From NCBI GenBank assembly GCA_949372595.1, contig CASIAN010000024.1, positions 1 to 64,000 on the forward strand: a stretch of DNA of 64,000 bases, given 5' to 3'. This DNA comes from CPC320 sp002336405 (GTDB taxonomy: Bacteria > Pseudomonadota > Alphaproteobacteria > Rhodobacterales > Rhodobacteraceae). The first letter of the stretch is position 1. Every line of letters begins with the position of its first letter. The translations under genes and the position numbers were made by a program. The notes beneath the pieces were generated by a model, which was not told the DNA's origin, did no database searches, and saw nothing but the letters and a program-made list of their open reading frames with translations. This document shows, in pieces, positions 8,207 to 16,818 of this stretch.

Positions 8207-9206
8207 CTAGTTGTTCAGTCCCGGCATCTGGTGGAGCGGATTTAAGATGAATTGATCTGGCTCAGAAGTCCAGATTTTGCAGATGTATTCGTAAGGGGTC
8301 AGGCCGCTGAGTGTCTTGAGACGGCGTGCATAATTGTAGGCATTAAGAAAGTCGCTGAGATGGTTGCGAAGCTGATCGTGACTATCGTAGTGACACCGCT
8401 TCACGGTTGCGTCCTTAATCGTGCGGTCCGTCCGTTCGACTTGCCCGTTGGTCCATGGATGGTTTGGCTGGGTTAGGCGATGCTCGATCTCGTTTGCCGC
8501 GCAGATCATATCAAACCGCATGGGCCGGGAGTAAGGCGTGTTGCGATCGCGCGGCTGCTCACAAAACTGGATGGCGTTGTCTGTTAGGATTGTGTGGATT
8601 TCATAGCGGCACGGCTTCGAGCACAGTCTCTAGAAACTCTCAGGCCGTTTTGCGGTTTGCTTTATCTACAAGCAGTGCCACCGCAAACTTACTGGTTCGG
8701 TCAATGGCGACAAAGAGATAAAGCTTACCTTCATTTATGCGCAGTTCGGCAATGTCGATATGGAAATAGCCGATGGGATATCTTTTGAACTTCTGTCTGT
8801 TGGGCTTGTCGCCTTCCATATCCGGCAGTCGGGAAATCCCATGCCGTTGTAGACAACGATGCAGTGAAGGGCGCGTAAGATCTGGGATCGACGGCTGAAG
8901 GGCGTAGGCACTCATCGAGCGGCAGAAGTGTATGGCGCTGAAAAGCCACGATCATCGCCTCCTCAGACGAGCTCAGAACCGTCGAGCTGGGTTCCGTCGG
9001 GCCGGTCTTACGATCTTTTAATGTCTCGCGCTTACGCCACTTGGCGACTGTTTTGACATTGATGCCGGGTTCTCGGCTCAGCGCTGCGGTTGTAGCTTGC
9101 GCTTCTCGGGATCATGCTGCGCATAACCCTGTCAGCCAATGGATCGCTGTATTGTGGCTCTGGTTGCGTGCGTGGTCGTGGCGCAGCCGTGAAGGACTTG
9201 TCCCAT
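8207..9206 (-). pseudogene. IS481-family transposase, multiply disrupted
   Basis: The product starts at 9206 (MGQVLHGC) and can be followed through several frames: an in-frame stop soon after the start, the KTVAKWRKRE helix-turn-helix region, the catalytic core (HIDIAELRINEGKLYLFVAIDR around 8700-8800) and the C-terminal part with HPWTNGQVERTDRTIKDATV and the final glutamate region. At least one stop and two frameshifts separate these blocks. The order matches complete IS481-type transposases of about 320 residues. The last codon before the stop abuts the CTAG flank. Confidence 0.8.
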
Positions 9207-9263
9207 AATGCTCCCTTCCATTCCAAAGAACAGATCGCACCATCAAACCGTGGGAGCAAACAC
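8211..9263 (-). mobile_element. IS481-type element, decayed
   Basis: A unit of about 1.05 kb is bounded by TGTTCAGTCCC at 8212 and, inverted, TGTTTGCTCCC ending at 9262 (8 of 11 identical). CTAG flanks both ends (8207-8210 and 9264-9267) and is a likely target duplication, though one base of offset leaves its exact length open. The transposase inside is broken, so the copy cannot move by itself. It sits between the IS5 remnant and the end of the flagellar operon. Confidence 0.65.
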
Positions 9264-9272
9264 CTAGACTTG

Positions 9273-10052
9273 CTATTCGCCTATGGATCGTGAAGGGACA
9301 GGTTTGGACCGGCGCTGCTGCGACTTCTTTGAAGTAAAGATAAACTTCAGCTCGGAGTCCAGATGTAAAGCCGTGAGTTGCGCATCAGCTTCCGTGGTAC
9401 CCGCAATACAAAGTATCTGGCGAAAGCCACGATACCCCATAAAGCTTTGACCAAGTTTATGTTGGTCACGCCCCACATAGAGACAAAGAATGACATAAGT
9501 CAGCAGGCCCAGCATCCAATGTACGACAAAGGCTGTTGCGACAGCAAGGGTCGAAACAATGGCCCCCTCAAAGAACCTCTGCGACATAATCCAGAAAGGA
9601 GGGGCCAGCATTGCCAGAATAGATCTGGTTTGTGAATGCAGTTCAGCCTGTTTGTCTTGGTCACAATATATATGATAATTTCTCATATCGCTTGAAAATG
9701 GCAGCTCCACGTTGCGCATCAAAGAGCTGAGGGATTGTAAGCTCTCACCGTGTACCGGCAAAAAATCAACTCCGAGCACTCGGTCTGTGAGAACGTGGAA
9801 AAGCTTACCATCACGCATAAAACTCAAAAGCACTGGCCGCGCGTACTCCTGCAGATGATATTCAATTTCATCCTCAAGATGACCAAGATCGGAATAGGGC
9901 TTGCCACCTACACCCACCAAAATATCCAATTCCAGTAGATTGAGCTTGAGCCCAAAAGAGGTCTTTTTGATCTTATCAATGATCATTGGACCGGATAATC
10001 TTGGGGTATCGACAGTCTGGTTGCCCACCTGCATTTGCTCAGCTTGTGCCAT
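9273..10052 (-). CDS. Membrane protein with a PDZ-like N-terminal region, function unknown
   Basis: The 259-residue protein has an N-terminal region resembling a PDZ domain (residues about 20-90, with LELDILVGVGGKPYSDL as the carboxylate-loop and beta-strand part), a middle part, then two adjacent membrane helices (about 150-195). The cytosolic end has a GRDQHKLGQSFMGYRGFRQI stretch reminiscent of small membrane-tail domains such as DUF2628, and a short C-terminus. It is the last gene of the minus-strand operon, 17 bases after the previous one. The IS481 flank begins just after its stop, so its C-terminus could have been altered by the insertion. I do not know its function. Confidence 0.55.
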   Translation of the reverse strand: MAQAEQMQVGNQTVDTPRLSGPMIIDKIKKTSFGLKLNLLELDILVGVGGKPYSDLGHLEDEIEYHLQEYARPVLLSFMRDGKLFHVLTDRVLGVDFLPVHGESLQSLSSLMRNVELPFSSDMRNYHIYCDQDKQAELHSQTRSILAMLAPPFWIMSQRFFEGAIVSTLAVATAFVVHWMLGLLTYVILCLYVGRDQHKLGQSFMGYRGFRQILCIAGTTEADAQLTALHLDSELKFIFTSKKSQQRRSKPVPSRSIGE

Positions 10053-10069
10053 AGGCCCTCAGGATTCTA

Positions 10070-10969
10070 TCAGGGAAATTTAATCACGTCTTGGCTAGGT
10101 GCCCGCGCGGCTTGTCTTTTGGGCTGCTGGGGCACGGGCTTGGGACGCTGACTAGCTTTTAGCAGGCGTTTGTTAAGCTCTCCAATCCGCTCTTCCAGCT
10201 TGGATTGTGTATCCATCAAGGCTTGCATCTTCTTGTCAGCCTCAGGGTCACCCTGATTGATACCGCTGCGGATCACCGCCATAAATTCGGTTGTCACATC
10301 ACGAAACAACACAGCCTGATCTTTCAAAGCACTGTCGATATTGTCGGTTGTCGCCATCGCCAATTCGCCATTCAACAGGGAAACTCGCCCATCAAGCTCG
10401 TCAATGATCCCACTCAGCTTTGTGGTCAACGCCTCATCAATTTTCTGAGAGACTTGAACAGTTTGGTCGGCCTGTGCCATCTTAATTTCTTCGAAAGCCT
10501 GATCTATCGCCAAATCCATGCCGTTTATCTGCTCACTCACGCCGACGCTAGTTTTGGACAGCTTAGCCACATCAGGACCCATTGTTTCAAGATGCTCTTG
10601 CAACGTTGCCAGCTGGCTAAAGGGCCCCTGAAGGTTGCCCACGCCCTCGTTCATTGTGGCGATGTTTTCGGTAAACACCGTCAACAATTCTGTATTCGTT
10701 GCAGTCAGCACATTCATTTTGTCAGCAGAGCGTGCAAGTAGAATTGCCACGACAACCACCCCGCCAAGTAGGATTGAACCTACAACAATAGAACTAATCC
10801 TTACCGTCTTTTGCAAACTGGCAAAACTGTTTTTAGCCTTTTGAAATTCGGTCGATATACGCGCGAACTCAGAAGTAACATCCATCGCCGCGTCAGCTGC
10901 GTCTAACGCAATTTGAACGACGGTCTCTAAGTCTTGTGGCTTCGCTTTGGCACTTGTTTTAGGCGGCAT
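10070..10969 (-). CDS. Single-pass membrane coiled-coil protein, function unknown
   Basis: The 299-residue protein has a cytoplasmic N-terminus with helical heptads, one strong membrane helix (about residues 58-82, SSIVVGSILLGGVVVVAILL), a long region of predicted coiled coil (about 85-270) and a basic, Pro/Gln-rich tail (KPVPQQPKRQAAR). The plan recalls methyl-accepting or polar scaffold proteins, but no HAMP or signalling domain is present. It follows the Cys-rich small protein by 9 bases and so belongs to the same transcript as flhB. I do not recognise a family. Confidence 0.6.
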   Translation of the reverse strand: MPPKTSAKAKPQDLETVVQIALDAADAAMDVTSEFARISTEFQKAKNSFASLQKTVRISSIVVGSILLGGVVVVAILLARSADKMNVLTATNTELLTVFTENIATMNEGVGNLQGPFSQLATLQEHLETMGPDVAKLSKTSVGVSEQINGMDLAIDQAFEEIKMAQADQTVQVSQKIDEALTTKLSGIIDELDGRVSLLNGELAMATTDNIDSALKDQAVLFRDVTTEFMAVIRSGINQGDPEADKKMQALMDTQSKLEERIGELNKRLLKASQRPKPVPQQPKRQAARAPSQDVIKFP

Positions 10970-10978
10970 TTGAGGGCC

Positions 10979-11185
10979 TCATCTTCTGGATTTAACGACC
11001 TTATCTGGTCTTTCTCTTTGAGAGAAGTAAGCACATTCCGTGCCAGATGACGAAAAAACTACGCTCGCGGGCAACTCTTTCGATTTAAAACCGAATTTCA
11101 GGCACTTCCAAGGCTTCCTTGGGTCATGTGACACCTGAAAAAATACGCAACCATAGCAGGTTAAACGCTTTGGTCGCTCTTTCAT
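10979..11185 (-). CDS. Small four-cysteine protein, probable zinc-binding
   Basis: This 68-residue basic protein has four cysteines in the pattern C10-x2-C13 ... C28 ... C51 and the conserved-looking stretches KCLKFGFKSKELP and SSSGTECAYF. Similar small proteins with this cysteine and FGFKS pattern occur in other proteobacteria, from memory and without an assigned role. The ATG overlaps the stop of the gene before it (ATGA), which indicates translational coupling. Metal binding is inferred from cysteine spacing only. Confidence 0.65.
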   Translation of the reverse strand: MKERPKRLTCYGCVFFQVSHDPRKPWKCLKFGFKSKELPASVVFSSSGTECAYFSQRERPDKVVKSRR

Positions 11186-11400
11186 TTACGAAACTCCTTG
11201 AGGCGCCCGCATATATTATGAATTTGATACCGAAAGGCTCCGGCCAAACAGAGCAAAGCACAAAAGAGCGAACCATAGCCACGCAGGGTGTCACCAAGCT
11301 CACTTGCTTTGGTCAGCAACCAAACTGCTGCGACAAAATAGGCAAACGAACTGATCATCTCCCCCATACTCCGATGATATTTTCGTTTAAACCGCGCCAC
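11182..11400 (-). CDS. Small two-helix membrane protein after flhB
   Basis: I place the start at GTG 11400, where a GGGAGG ribosome-binding site lies 7 bases upstream inside the end of flhB; a longer frame to 11445 would lie wholly in flhB without such a site. The 72-residue product begins ARFKRKYHRS, with two hydrophobic helices (about residues 15-30 and 40-58) and a basic end. It overlaps flhB by 14 bases and the following gene by 4, so it is clearly part of the operon. No family is recognised. Confidence 0.6.
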   Translation of the reverse strand: MARFKRKYHRSMGEMISSFAYFVAAVWLLTKASELGDTLRGYGSLFCALLCLAGAFRYQIHNICGRLKEFRK

Positions 11401-12544
11401 TAATTGGCCTCCCGTTTTCGTCAAACTGCATGTCATCGGGGACATCTAATTCAGGCGGATCAAGTTCTTCCCCATTGTTAAGCCGGTAAATAAACGCCAG
11501 CACCGCCGCCACCGCCGAAAACAGCTGCTCGGGAATTTCATCGCCAATTTCCCCTGCGAAAAACAAAGCCCTCGCCAAAAGTGGATTTTGAAATATCGTG
11601 ATCCCGGCACCGGTTCCGCGCTCAACAATTTCTGCCGCCATTAACCCTCGCCCCATCGCCAGAATGCGGGGTGCCCCCGGGCTACCGACCTCATATTTCA
11701 GAGCCACAGCAAAATGCGTCGGGTTGGTGATAATTGCAGTGGCATCAGGCACATCTGCCAGCGCCTCGCGCTGCCTGACCGCACGCGCCGCAATAGTCAT
11801 TTGCATGCGGCGAATTTTAGCTTTTACTTCGGGGTTACCTTCGGTTTCTTTGCTTTCATCTTTGACCTCTTGCAGGGTCATTTTCAATTGTTCGTTATGC
11901 TGGTGATTTTGCCACAAGACATCCACCAATGCCAATGCAGCCAAAATGAGAAGGAACGTCACCATCAAGGCAAAGAATACATCATGCATTCGGGTCATTG
12001 CATTCCAAAGGGTGGCTGACTCAGCATTGATTAAATGCGGCATCCCCAAATATAATATATATGCGCCACCAACCAACAACAAAACCACTTTAAAGATCGC
12101 CTTGAACAATTCGACCAACGACTTTTTTGAAAACATCCGCTTTAAACCGGCCAGCGGATTGATTTTTGATCCTTTAAATTTCATAGCACCGGGTGCGAAG
12201 TTTATTTTACCACTCATCGCTGCCTGCGTTGCAAGAACTACTAAAAACAAAGGAATTGCAAATAAGGTGCTATTTATAATTATGAAACTAAAGGCCATAC
12301 TTGATAACCGGATCATTTCATCAAGTAGAAATTTCGTACCCCCAAATTGAAAAAAACTGCCCCATTCGATCAAAAGCCGCGGCAAAATGAACAAGATCGC
12401 GTAATATAAAAAAAAGCCCATTGCCAAAGTAGTGAAAACAAATAGTTCTTTGGAGCTGGCAATCTGACCGTCTTCGGCGGCTTTTTCAAGCCGCTTCTGG
12501 GTTGGTTCTTCGGTCTTATCTTGACCACCATCACTCTCAGCCAT
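11387..12544 (-). CDS. flhB: Flagellar type III export protein FlhB
   Basis: FlhB is the substrate-specificity switch of the flagellar export gate. The start at 12544 overlaps the fliR stop (ATGGCTGA) and gives MAESDGGQDKTEEPTQKRLEKA, the usual FlhB N-terminus; a longer frame to 12586 would lie inside fliR. Four membrane helices fill residues about 30-215. The cytoplasmic domain has the self-cleavage motif NPTH (ATAIITNPTHFAVAL). The length of 385 residues is typical. It ends the canonical fli block, with small genes attached downstream. Confidence 0.93.
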   Translation of the reverse strand: MAESDGGQDKTEEPTQKRLEKAAEDGQIASSKELFVFTTLAMGFFLYYAILFILPRLLIEWGSFFQFGGTKFLLDEMIRLSSMAFSFIIINSTLFAIPLFLVVLATQAAMSGKINFAPGAMKFKGSKINPLAGLKRMFSKKSLVELFKAIFKVVLLLVGGAYILYLGMPHLINAESATLWNAMTRMHDVFFALMVTFLLILAALALVDVLWQNHQHNEQLKMTLQEVKDESKETEGNPEVKAKIRRMQMTIAARAVRQREALADVPDATAIITNPTHFAVALKYEVGSPGAPRILAMGRGLMAAEIVERGTGAGITIFQNPLLARALFFAGEIGDEIPEQLFSAVAAVLAFIYRLNNGEELDPPELDVPDDMQFDENGRPISGAV

Positions 12545-13361
12545 CACGCAGCTCCAAAAATAACCGCTCAAACACCTCGATAGCATAATACGATAGGTCT
12601 TCTATCGCAAATCCTAATGGCTTAGCGTAAATGTACATAACGATAAAAAGCGCCATCATTGTCAAAGGAAAGCCAAAAGAGAAAAAGTTCAGCGCCGGCG
12701 CGGATCTGGTTACAACGCCAATTGTGACATTAACTAGTAACAATATAGATACCACAGGCAGCATTATAAGCGCGCCGAGATAAAACATCTCGCCCCCAAT
12801 ATCGATGACAAACTGGCTCATCACCCTCATGGAAATCGTTTGTCCCATCGGGATAATGTCAAAACTTTGACGCAAACCTTCTATTAGCCGTAAATGCCCA
12901 TTTGCTGATAAAAACATCGTGATTAAAAATAGTGTCAAAAAATTACTGACAACAGGGGTCTGTCCCCCAGAGCTGGGATCCACTTGAGCCGCAAACCCCA
13001 ATCCTCCTGAAGCTGCAATTTTTTCGCCTGCAAGCGCAACAGAGGCAAACAAAATACTCAAGACAATCCCACCCGTCAAACCGATGGCAACCTCAACCCC
13101 CATCACACGAACGAGCGCCAGGAACGGCAGATTTTCGAAGTTCGGTACTGAAACTGAATCGTAATAAGCCGCTGAAATCACAAACGTTAAGACAACACGT
13201 ACCCGAACAGGAACAGATCGCGCACCAAATATAGGGGACGAAATAAGAAGCGCACCAAGGCGCAGGCTGACTAAAAAAAAGTCGAGAAAGAAATTCATCA
13301 GAAGGTTCAAGTCGACGCCGGGGATATTCGTTAAATTTCCGGCCTCAACATTGCCAAGCAC
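12537..13361 (-). CDS. fliR: Flagellar export gate protein FliR
   Basis: The 274-residue polytopic protein has about six membrane helices and the FliR-type segment RLGALLISSPIFGARSVPVRVR near residues 33-54. It contributes one subunit to the FliPQR export channel. The GTG start overlaps the fliQ stop (TAGTG) and the end overlaps flhB, showing tight coupling in the fliPQR-flhB order universal in flagellar clusters. An N-terminal extension of about 15 residues precedes the first helix. Confidence 0.92.
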   Translation of the reverse strand: MLGNVEAGNLTNIPGVDLNLLMNFFLDFFLVSLRLGALLISSPIFGARSVPVRVRVVLTFVISAAYYDSVSVPNFENLPFLALVRVMGVEVAIGLTGGIVLSILFASVALAGEKIAASGGLGFAAQVDPSSGGQTPVVSNFLTLFLITMFLSANGHLRLIEGLRQSFDIIPMGQTISMRVMSQFVIDIGGEMFYLGALIMLPVVSILLLVNVTIGVVTRSAPALNFFSFGFPLTMMALFIVMYIYAKPLGFAIEDLSYYAIEVFERLFLELRDG

Positions 13362-13627
13362 TAATACGTTCCTCGAATGGTCTCAAAGATATGTTCGAAA
13401 TAATCCACCATCGTGCCCATTATAAACGGTGAGAATAAGGCCAGTGCCAGCAGAACGAGAACAAGCTTGGGCACGAAACTAAGGGTCATTTCATTGATAG
13501 ACGTGGCCGCTTGCAAAATACCGATTGTGAGGCCAACCGCCAACGCCGTTCCCAAAATAGGACTAGAAGTTAAAATAATCTGCCAAAACGCGAGCTGGAG
13601 ATGTTCAATATTTGCATCAAATTCCAT
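13361..13627 (-). CDS. fliQ: Flagellar export gate protein FliQ
   Basis: This 88-residue protein has the two-helix hairpin of FliQ, with the family stretch LAVGLTIGILQAATSINEMTL and LALALFSPFIMGTMVDYF. The length is normal (about 89). It lies 12 bases after fliP and overlaps the fliR start by one base. In the export channel FliQ wraps the FliP/FliR core. Confidence 0.93.
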   Translation of the reverse strand: MEFDANIEHLQLAFWQIILTSSPILGTALAVGLTIGILQAATSINEMTLSFVPKLVLVLLALALFSPFIMGTMVDYFEHIFETIRGTY

Positions 13628-13639
13628 TATCCATTCCGA

Positions 13640-14440
13640 TCACATGACATAAGTTGCAGCCAAAGAACCAATCATGACAGCCCAACCATCAACTAAAACA
13701 AATAACAACAGTTTGAAAGGCAGAGAGATAATCATCGGGCTCAGCATCATCATACCCAAAGCCATCAGAATTGAGGCAATTACCAAGTCAATTACCAAGA
13801 ATGGCAAGAAAATCAAAAACCCAATCTGAAACGCAGTTTTTAGCTCCGAGGTAATAAATGCTGGCATCAACACCGTGTAGGGTACGTCGTCGTTATCCTC
13901 ATAAGGCGCATCACCAGCCATTTCGGCAAACATGGCCAACTCCGCCTCTCGGGTATTTAAAATGATGAACTCTCTTAAAATATTCCCCCCAACTTCAATC
14001 GCTGTCAGCGGATCCATATTTCCATCAAGGTAAGGAGAAACAGCCGTATCGTAAATCATCTGAAAGGTCGGCGTCATAATATAAATCGTCAAAAACAACG
14101 CAATTGAGACTAAAACCTGATTTGGCGGCGTCTGTTGTGTCCCCAGTGCCTGTCGCATGATCGACAGTACAATGATAATACGCGTAAACGCTGTCATACC
14201 CAACAACAAGGAGGGCAAAATTGCGATTCCGGACATCAGCGCCAAAATCTGCAGCGATAGAGAATAAGTTTGTTCGCCCTCTGCCCCAGAAGTTACGTTG
14301 AACGCGGGCAAGCCACCGCTTTGAGCAAACCCAGGGGCAGGCAGCAAAACCAGGACAACCAGCAGTGCCAGAGCGGCACCAGTGCTCAAGCCCAAATCAT
14401 TGTGCGCCCCGCGTAATTTAAACAATCTATTCTGTAACAT
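13640..14440 (-). CDS. fliP: Flagellar export gate protein FliP
   Basis: I choose ATG 14440, which overlaps the last 14 bases of fliO; a longer frame to 14539 lies mostly inside fliO. The 266-residue product has a cleavable-looking signal sequence (hydrophobic core LALLVVLVLLPAPGFA), then the FliP core with LLGMTAFTRIIIVLSIMRQALGTQQTPPNQVLV and C-terminal helices ending at LLLFVLVDGWAVMIGSL. FliP forms the five-subunit ring of the export gate. The order fliO-P-Q-R-flhB is conserved. Confidence 0.93.
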   Translation of the reverse strand: MLQNRLFKLRGAHNDLGLSTGAALALLVVLVLLPAPGFAQSGGLPAFNVTSGAEGEQTYSLSLQILALMSGIAILPSLLLGMTAFTRIIIVLSIMRQALGTQQTPPNQVLVSIALFLTIYIMTPTFQMIYDTAVSPYLDGNMDPLTAIEVGGNILREFIILNTREAELAMFAEMAGDAPYEDNDDVPYTVLMPAFITSELKTAFQIGFLIFLPFLVIDLVIASILMALGMMMLSPMIISLPFKLLLFVLVDGWAVMIGSLAATYVM

Positions 14441-14729
14441 GAAGATCTGCCTGTGGGGGCATTTCAGCCGATTTTTCAAGTCGCAAAATCGTGGCAGATT
14501 GATTTCGGCCATGGACGATAACAACTTTTTCATGATCAATTTCCATCAGGGAGACCATTGCCTGATGACGCAATGGATAGGTTTCAACATGGACAACCCG
14601 ACGGCCTTTTAACAACTTGCTACTGATTTCCGGTGCGCGCCTCATAAGAAAGGTACGCAGCAATAGAAGCGCACAGATAAACACTCCTACTGTTATGATC
14701 TGTGCTAATTCTATTGTCGGTTGGGCCAA
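14427..14729 (-). CDS. fliO: Flagellar assembly protein FliO
   Basis: This short 100-residue protein has one membrane helix (about residues 8-28, QIITVGVFICALLLLRTFLM) followed by a small basic cytoplasmic domain with VVHVETYPLRHQAMVSLMEID and HGRNQSATILRLE, as in FliO. FliO is poorly conserved, so position between fliN and fliP supports the name as much as the sequence. FliO helps assemble the FliP ring. Confidence 0.8.
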   Translation of the reverse strand: MAQPTIELAQIITVGVFICALLLLRTFLMRRAPEISSKLLKGRRVVHVETYPLRHQAMVSLMEIDHEKVVIVHGRNQSATILRLEKSAEMPPQADLHVTE

Positions 14730-14776
14730 GATTCCTATCCGATATTTTTCAAATGTTCCATCTTATCTGTATAGCT

Positions 14777-15106
14777 CTAGAGGGTTTCCATTCGTTTTTC
14801 TGGGTCGACGATTTCTGAGAACCTAATGCCAAAGCGCTCGCCGACCATGACGACTTCGCCCTTCGCAATCATTGTGCCGTTGATCAAGATATCCAGCGGT
14901 TCGCCTGCCAAACGATCCAATTCCACAACCGAACCTTCATTCAGGCGGAGCAGGTCACGGATGCTGATCTCGGTGCGGCCCACCTCGATGGACATGTCGA
15001 CTTCGATATTCTCAAGGACTTTGAGCTTATCTGCGTCCATTCCATTAACTTCGCTGCCAACTGCAGCCTTTGCCGTATCCTCGGCGGCAAGTGCATCATC
15101 TACCAT
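14777..15106 (-). CDS. fliN: Flagellar motor switch protein FliN
   Basis: The 109-residue protein carries the surface-presentation-of-antigens (SPOA) fold: NIEVDMSIEVGRTEISIRDLL, then GSVVELDRLAGEPLDILING and GEVVMVGERFGIRFSEIV. With FliM it forms the cytoplasmic C-ring at the base of the motor. The acidic N-terminal 30 residues are variable in the family. It starts 34 bases after fliM. Confidence 0.94.
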   Translation of the reverse strand: MVDDALAAEDTAKAAVGSEVNGMDADKLKVLENIEVDMSIEVGRTEISIRDLLRLNEGSVVELDRLAGEPLDILINGTMIAKGEVVMVGERFGIRFSEIVDPEKRMETL

Positions 15107-15140
15107 TGTAGAACTCCTATGGTGTTTACGCGATCCAAGA

Positions 15141-16139
15141 TCACGAAAGTTGCCGTGTTATATTAATTGCGCGTGTGCCGCCAACGTCTCCAATGTCAGC
15201 GAGGAACATCTTTTCGCCCTCCACAATGACTGTAACGTTTTCGCCAATCTGTATCGGGAAGACATCGCCTTCACTCAATTGAAGAAGCTTACTCATTGAC
15301 ACCTTCGGTTTGCTTAGCTCTACATTCAATCTCAAAGGGGCGCTCAGAACAGCATCCTCAAGACGTTCAAGCCAGGTTGTATTATCATCAGTGGAATCTG
15401 TATTCACCCGTGAACGCAACTCGGCTGCAATTGGCTTAAGTGTTTGCAATGGATAGACGATATCAAAATTTGCAGGATCTACGCCAGGCAATTGCACGAC
15501 GTATGAGCAAACAATAACCGTTTCACCGCCCTCAACAAAAGAAGCGAAAGCTACATTTTCCTCACGCGTGGTCTCACCAAAGGTCGTTGGCGTCAAGTCA
15601 TTCCACGAAGCACTCAGAGTACTATTCAGACCATCTGTAACAATTTCGATCACGCGGCTCTCGGTTGTGGTGAAGTCCGCACGCTTGGACCCTTTCAAAC
15701 GCATGTTACCACCGTAGTAGGAATTGGTCAGCGTATAGACAAAATCTGGACTAAGGGCCAGCATTTGAGTACCACGCAACTCTTCCATCCGCGTCATGGT
15801 CAAACTCATAAAGCTGTCAACCGTTTCACAGTATTCATCAAAGGTCTGAAGTTTAGGCGCAAATGATGTGATCCGAGGTGTTACTTTCAGTAAGGGTAGA
15901 AACACGGAGCGCACATTTTTTGCGAAACGCTCGTTTATAACGCGCAGTGCATACAAATCCCCAAGCAGAGACAAATCGTTTGAGCCGAAGTCATACTCTT
16001 GGACTTCTGCTTCTTTGGTAACCACAGAAGCTGTTGCAGGATCTGCCTGATCATCTAATCCGCTGATCAGAGCATTGACCTCTTCCTGAGTTAGTTTTCT
16101 GGAAGAGGCGCTATCGTCGTCGATTTCAGCTTCAGACAT
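15141..16139 (-). CDS. fliM: Flagellar motor switch protein FliM
   Basis: The 332-residue protein has an N-terminal segment with LTQEEVNALISGL (residues about 17-29), a form of the CheY-binding and LSQ-type motif of FliM, the middle domain (ERFAKNVRSVFLPLLKVTPR, a region corresponding to the GGxG site) and the C-terminal SPOA domain. It links FliG to FliN and binds phosphorylated CheY. The ATG overlaps the fliL stop (TAATG). Confidence 0.93.
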   Translation of the reverse strand: MSEAEIDDDSASSRKLTQEEVNALISGLDDQADPATASVVTKEAEVQEYDFGSNDLSLLGDLYALRVINERFAKNVRSVFLPLLKVTPRITSFAPKLQTFDEYCETVDSFMSLTMTRMEELRGTQMLALSPDFVYTLTNSYYGGNMRLKGSKRADFTTTESRVIEIVTDGLNSTLSASWNDLTPTTFGETTREENVAFASFVEGGETVIVCSYVVQLPGVDPANFDIVYPLQTLKPIAAELRSRVNTDSTDDNTTWLERLEDAVLSAPLRLNVELSKPKVSMSKLLQLSEGDVFPIQIGENVTVIVEGEKMFLADIGDVGGTRAINITRQLS

Positions 16140-16795
16140 TACTGCATCACATAGGAAGTTAAGTGCACTTTTTCGATGCCTCCGAAGCCTTCTAACGCTG
16201 TCAAAGAAGTATTCATGGTTGTTCGCAAATCCTCAGCTAAAGCAAACCGTGCCTCGCGTCCTGCAACTTCCTCTTCAGTATAGTCGCTTAAAGTTGCAAG
16301 AATTTCTGCTGTAAGAGCCGGCATGTGGGCTTCAATATTCTCAATCACAGTTTCATCGTACTGCGTCGAGATCCCGATACCAACCTGCAAGAAGCGTCGT
16401 GAGCCTTTGAGATTAGTTGTGAGGGTCGATGGAAATTCGTAATACATTGTCTCGAACAATTCCTCAGAGGGCACTTCCTTTGAGACCTTTTCTTCTGGTC
16501 CCAAGCACTCCTCCGGCATTTCTTCGCCTTCTTCCAGTTCTTCCTCAACCGGACAGTCAATCTCGGGCTCACCCTCACCTTCGGCTCCGCCTTCAGCTCC
16601 AGCTCCAGCTTCGCCCGCAGACTTGCTCGCGATTATGTCCTGAGCAATATCCTCAGGCAAAGGCTGGTTTCCACCAAAAAGAAAGTACCCCGCCCCTAGG
16701 CCACCCCCTACAAGAATAATCCCGCCGAAAACGCCGGCAAGAATTAGCATAATCGGAGATTTCTTTTTTGGTGGGTCAGTGTTTTCATCGGCCAT
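16139..16795 (-). CDS. fliL: Flagellar basal-body protein FliL
   Basis: The 218-residue protein has one membrane helix (about residues 15-38, LILAGVFGGIILVGGGLGAGYF) and a periplasmic domain (YYEFPSTLTTNLKGSRRFLQVGIGIS to the end) typical of FliL. Between them is an unusually acidic Glu/Gly-rich linker with two cysteines (about 55-100), which makes the protein longer than the usual 150-170 residues. FliL rings surround the stators and raise torque. MotB of this cluster also carries a long acidic linker. It overlaps fliM by one base. Confidence 0.9.
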   Translation of the reverse strand: MADENTDPPKKKSPIMLILAGVFGGIILVGGGLGAGYFLFGGNQPLPEDIAQDIIASKSAGEAGAGAEGGAEGEGEPEIDCPVEEELEEGEEMPEECLGPEEKVSKEVPSEELFETMYYEFPSTLTTNLKGSRRFLQVGIGISTQYDETVIENIEAHMPALTAEILATLSDYTEEEVAGREARFALAEDLRTTMNTSLTALEGFGGIEKVHLTSYVMQ

Positions 16796-16818
16796 CTGTC
16801 AAAACCTTTGTTATTTAG

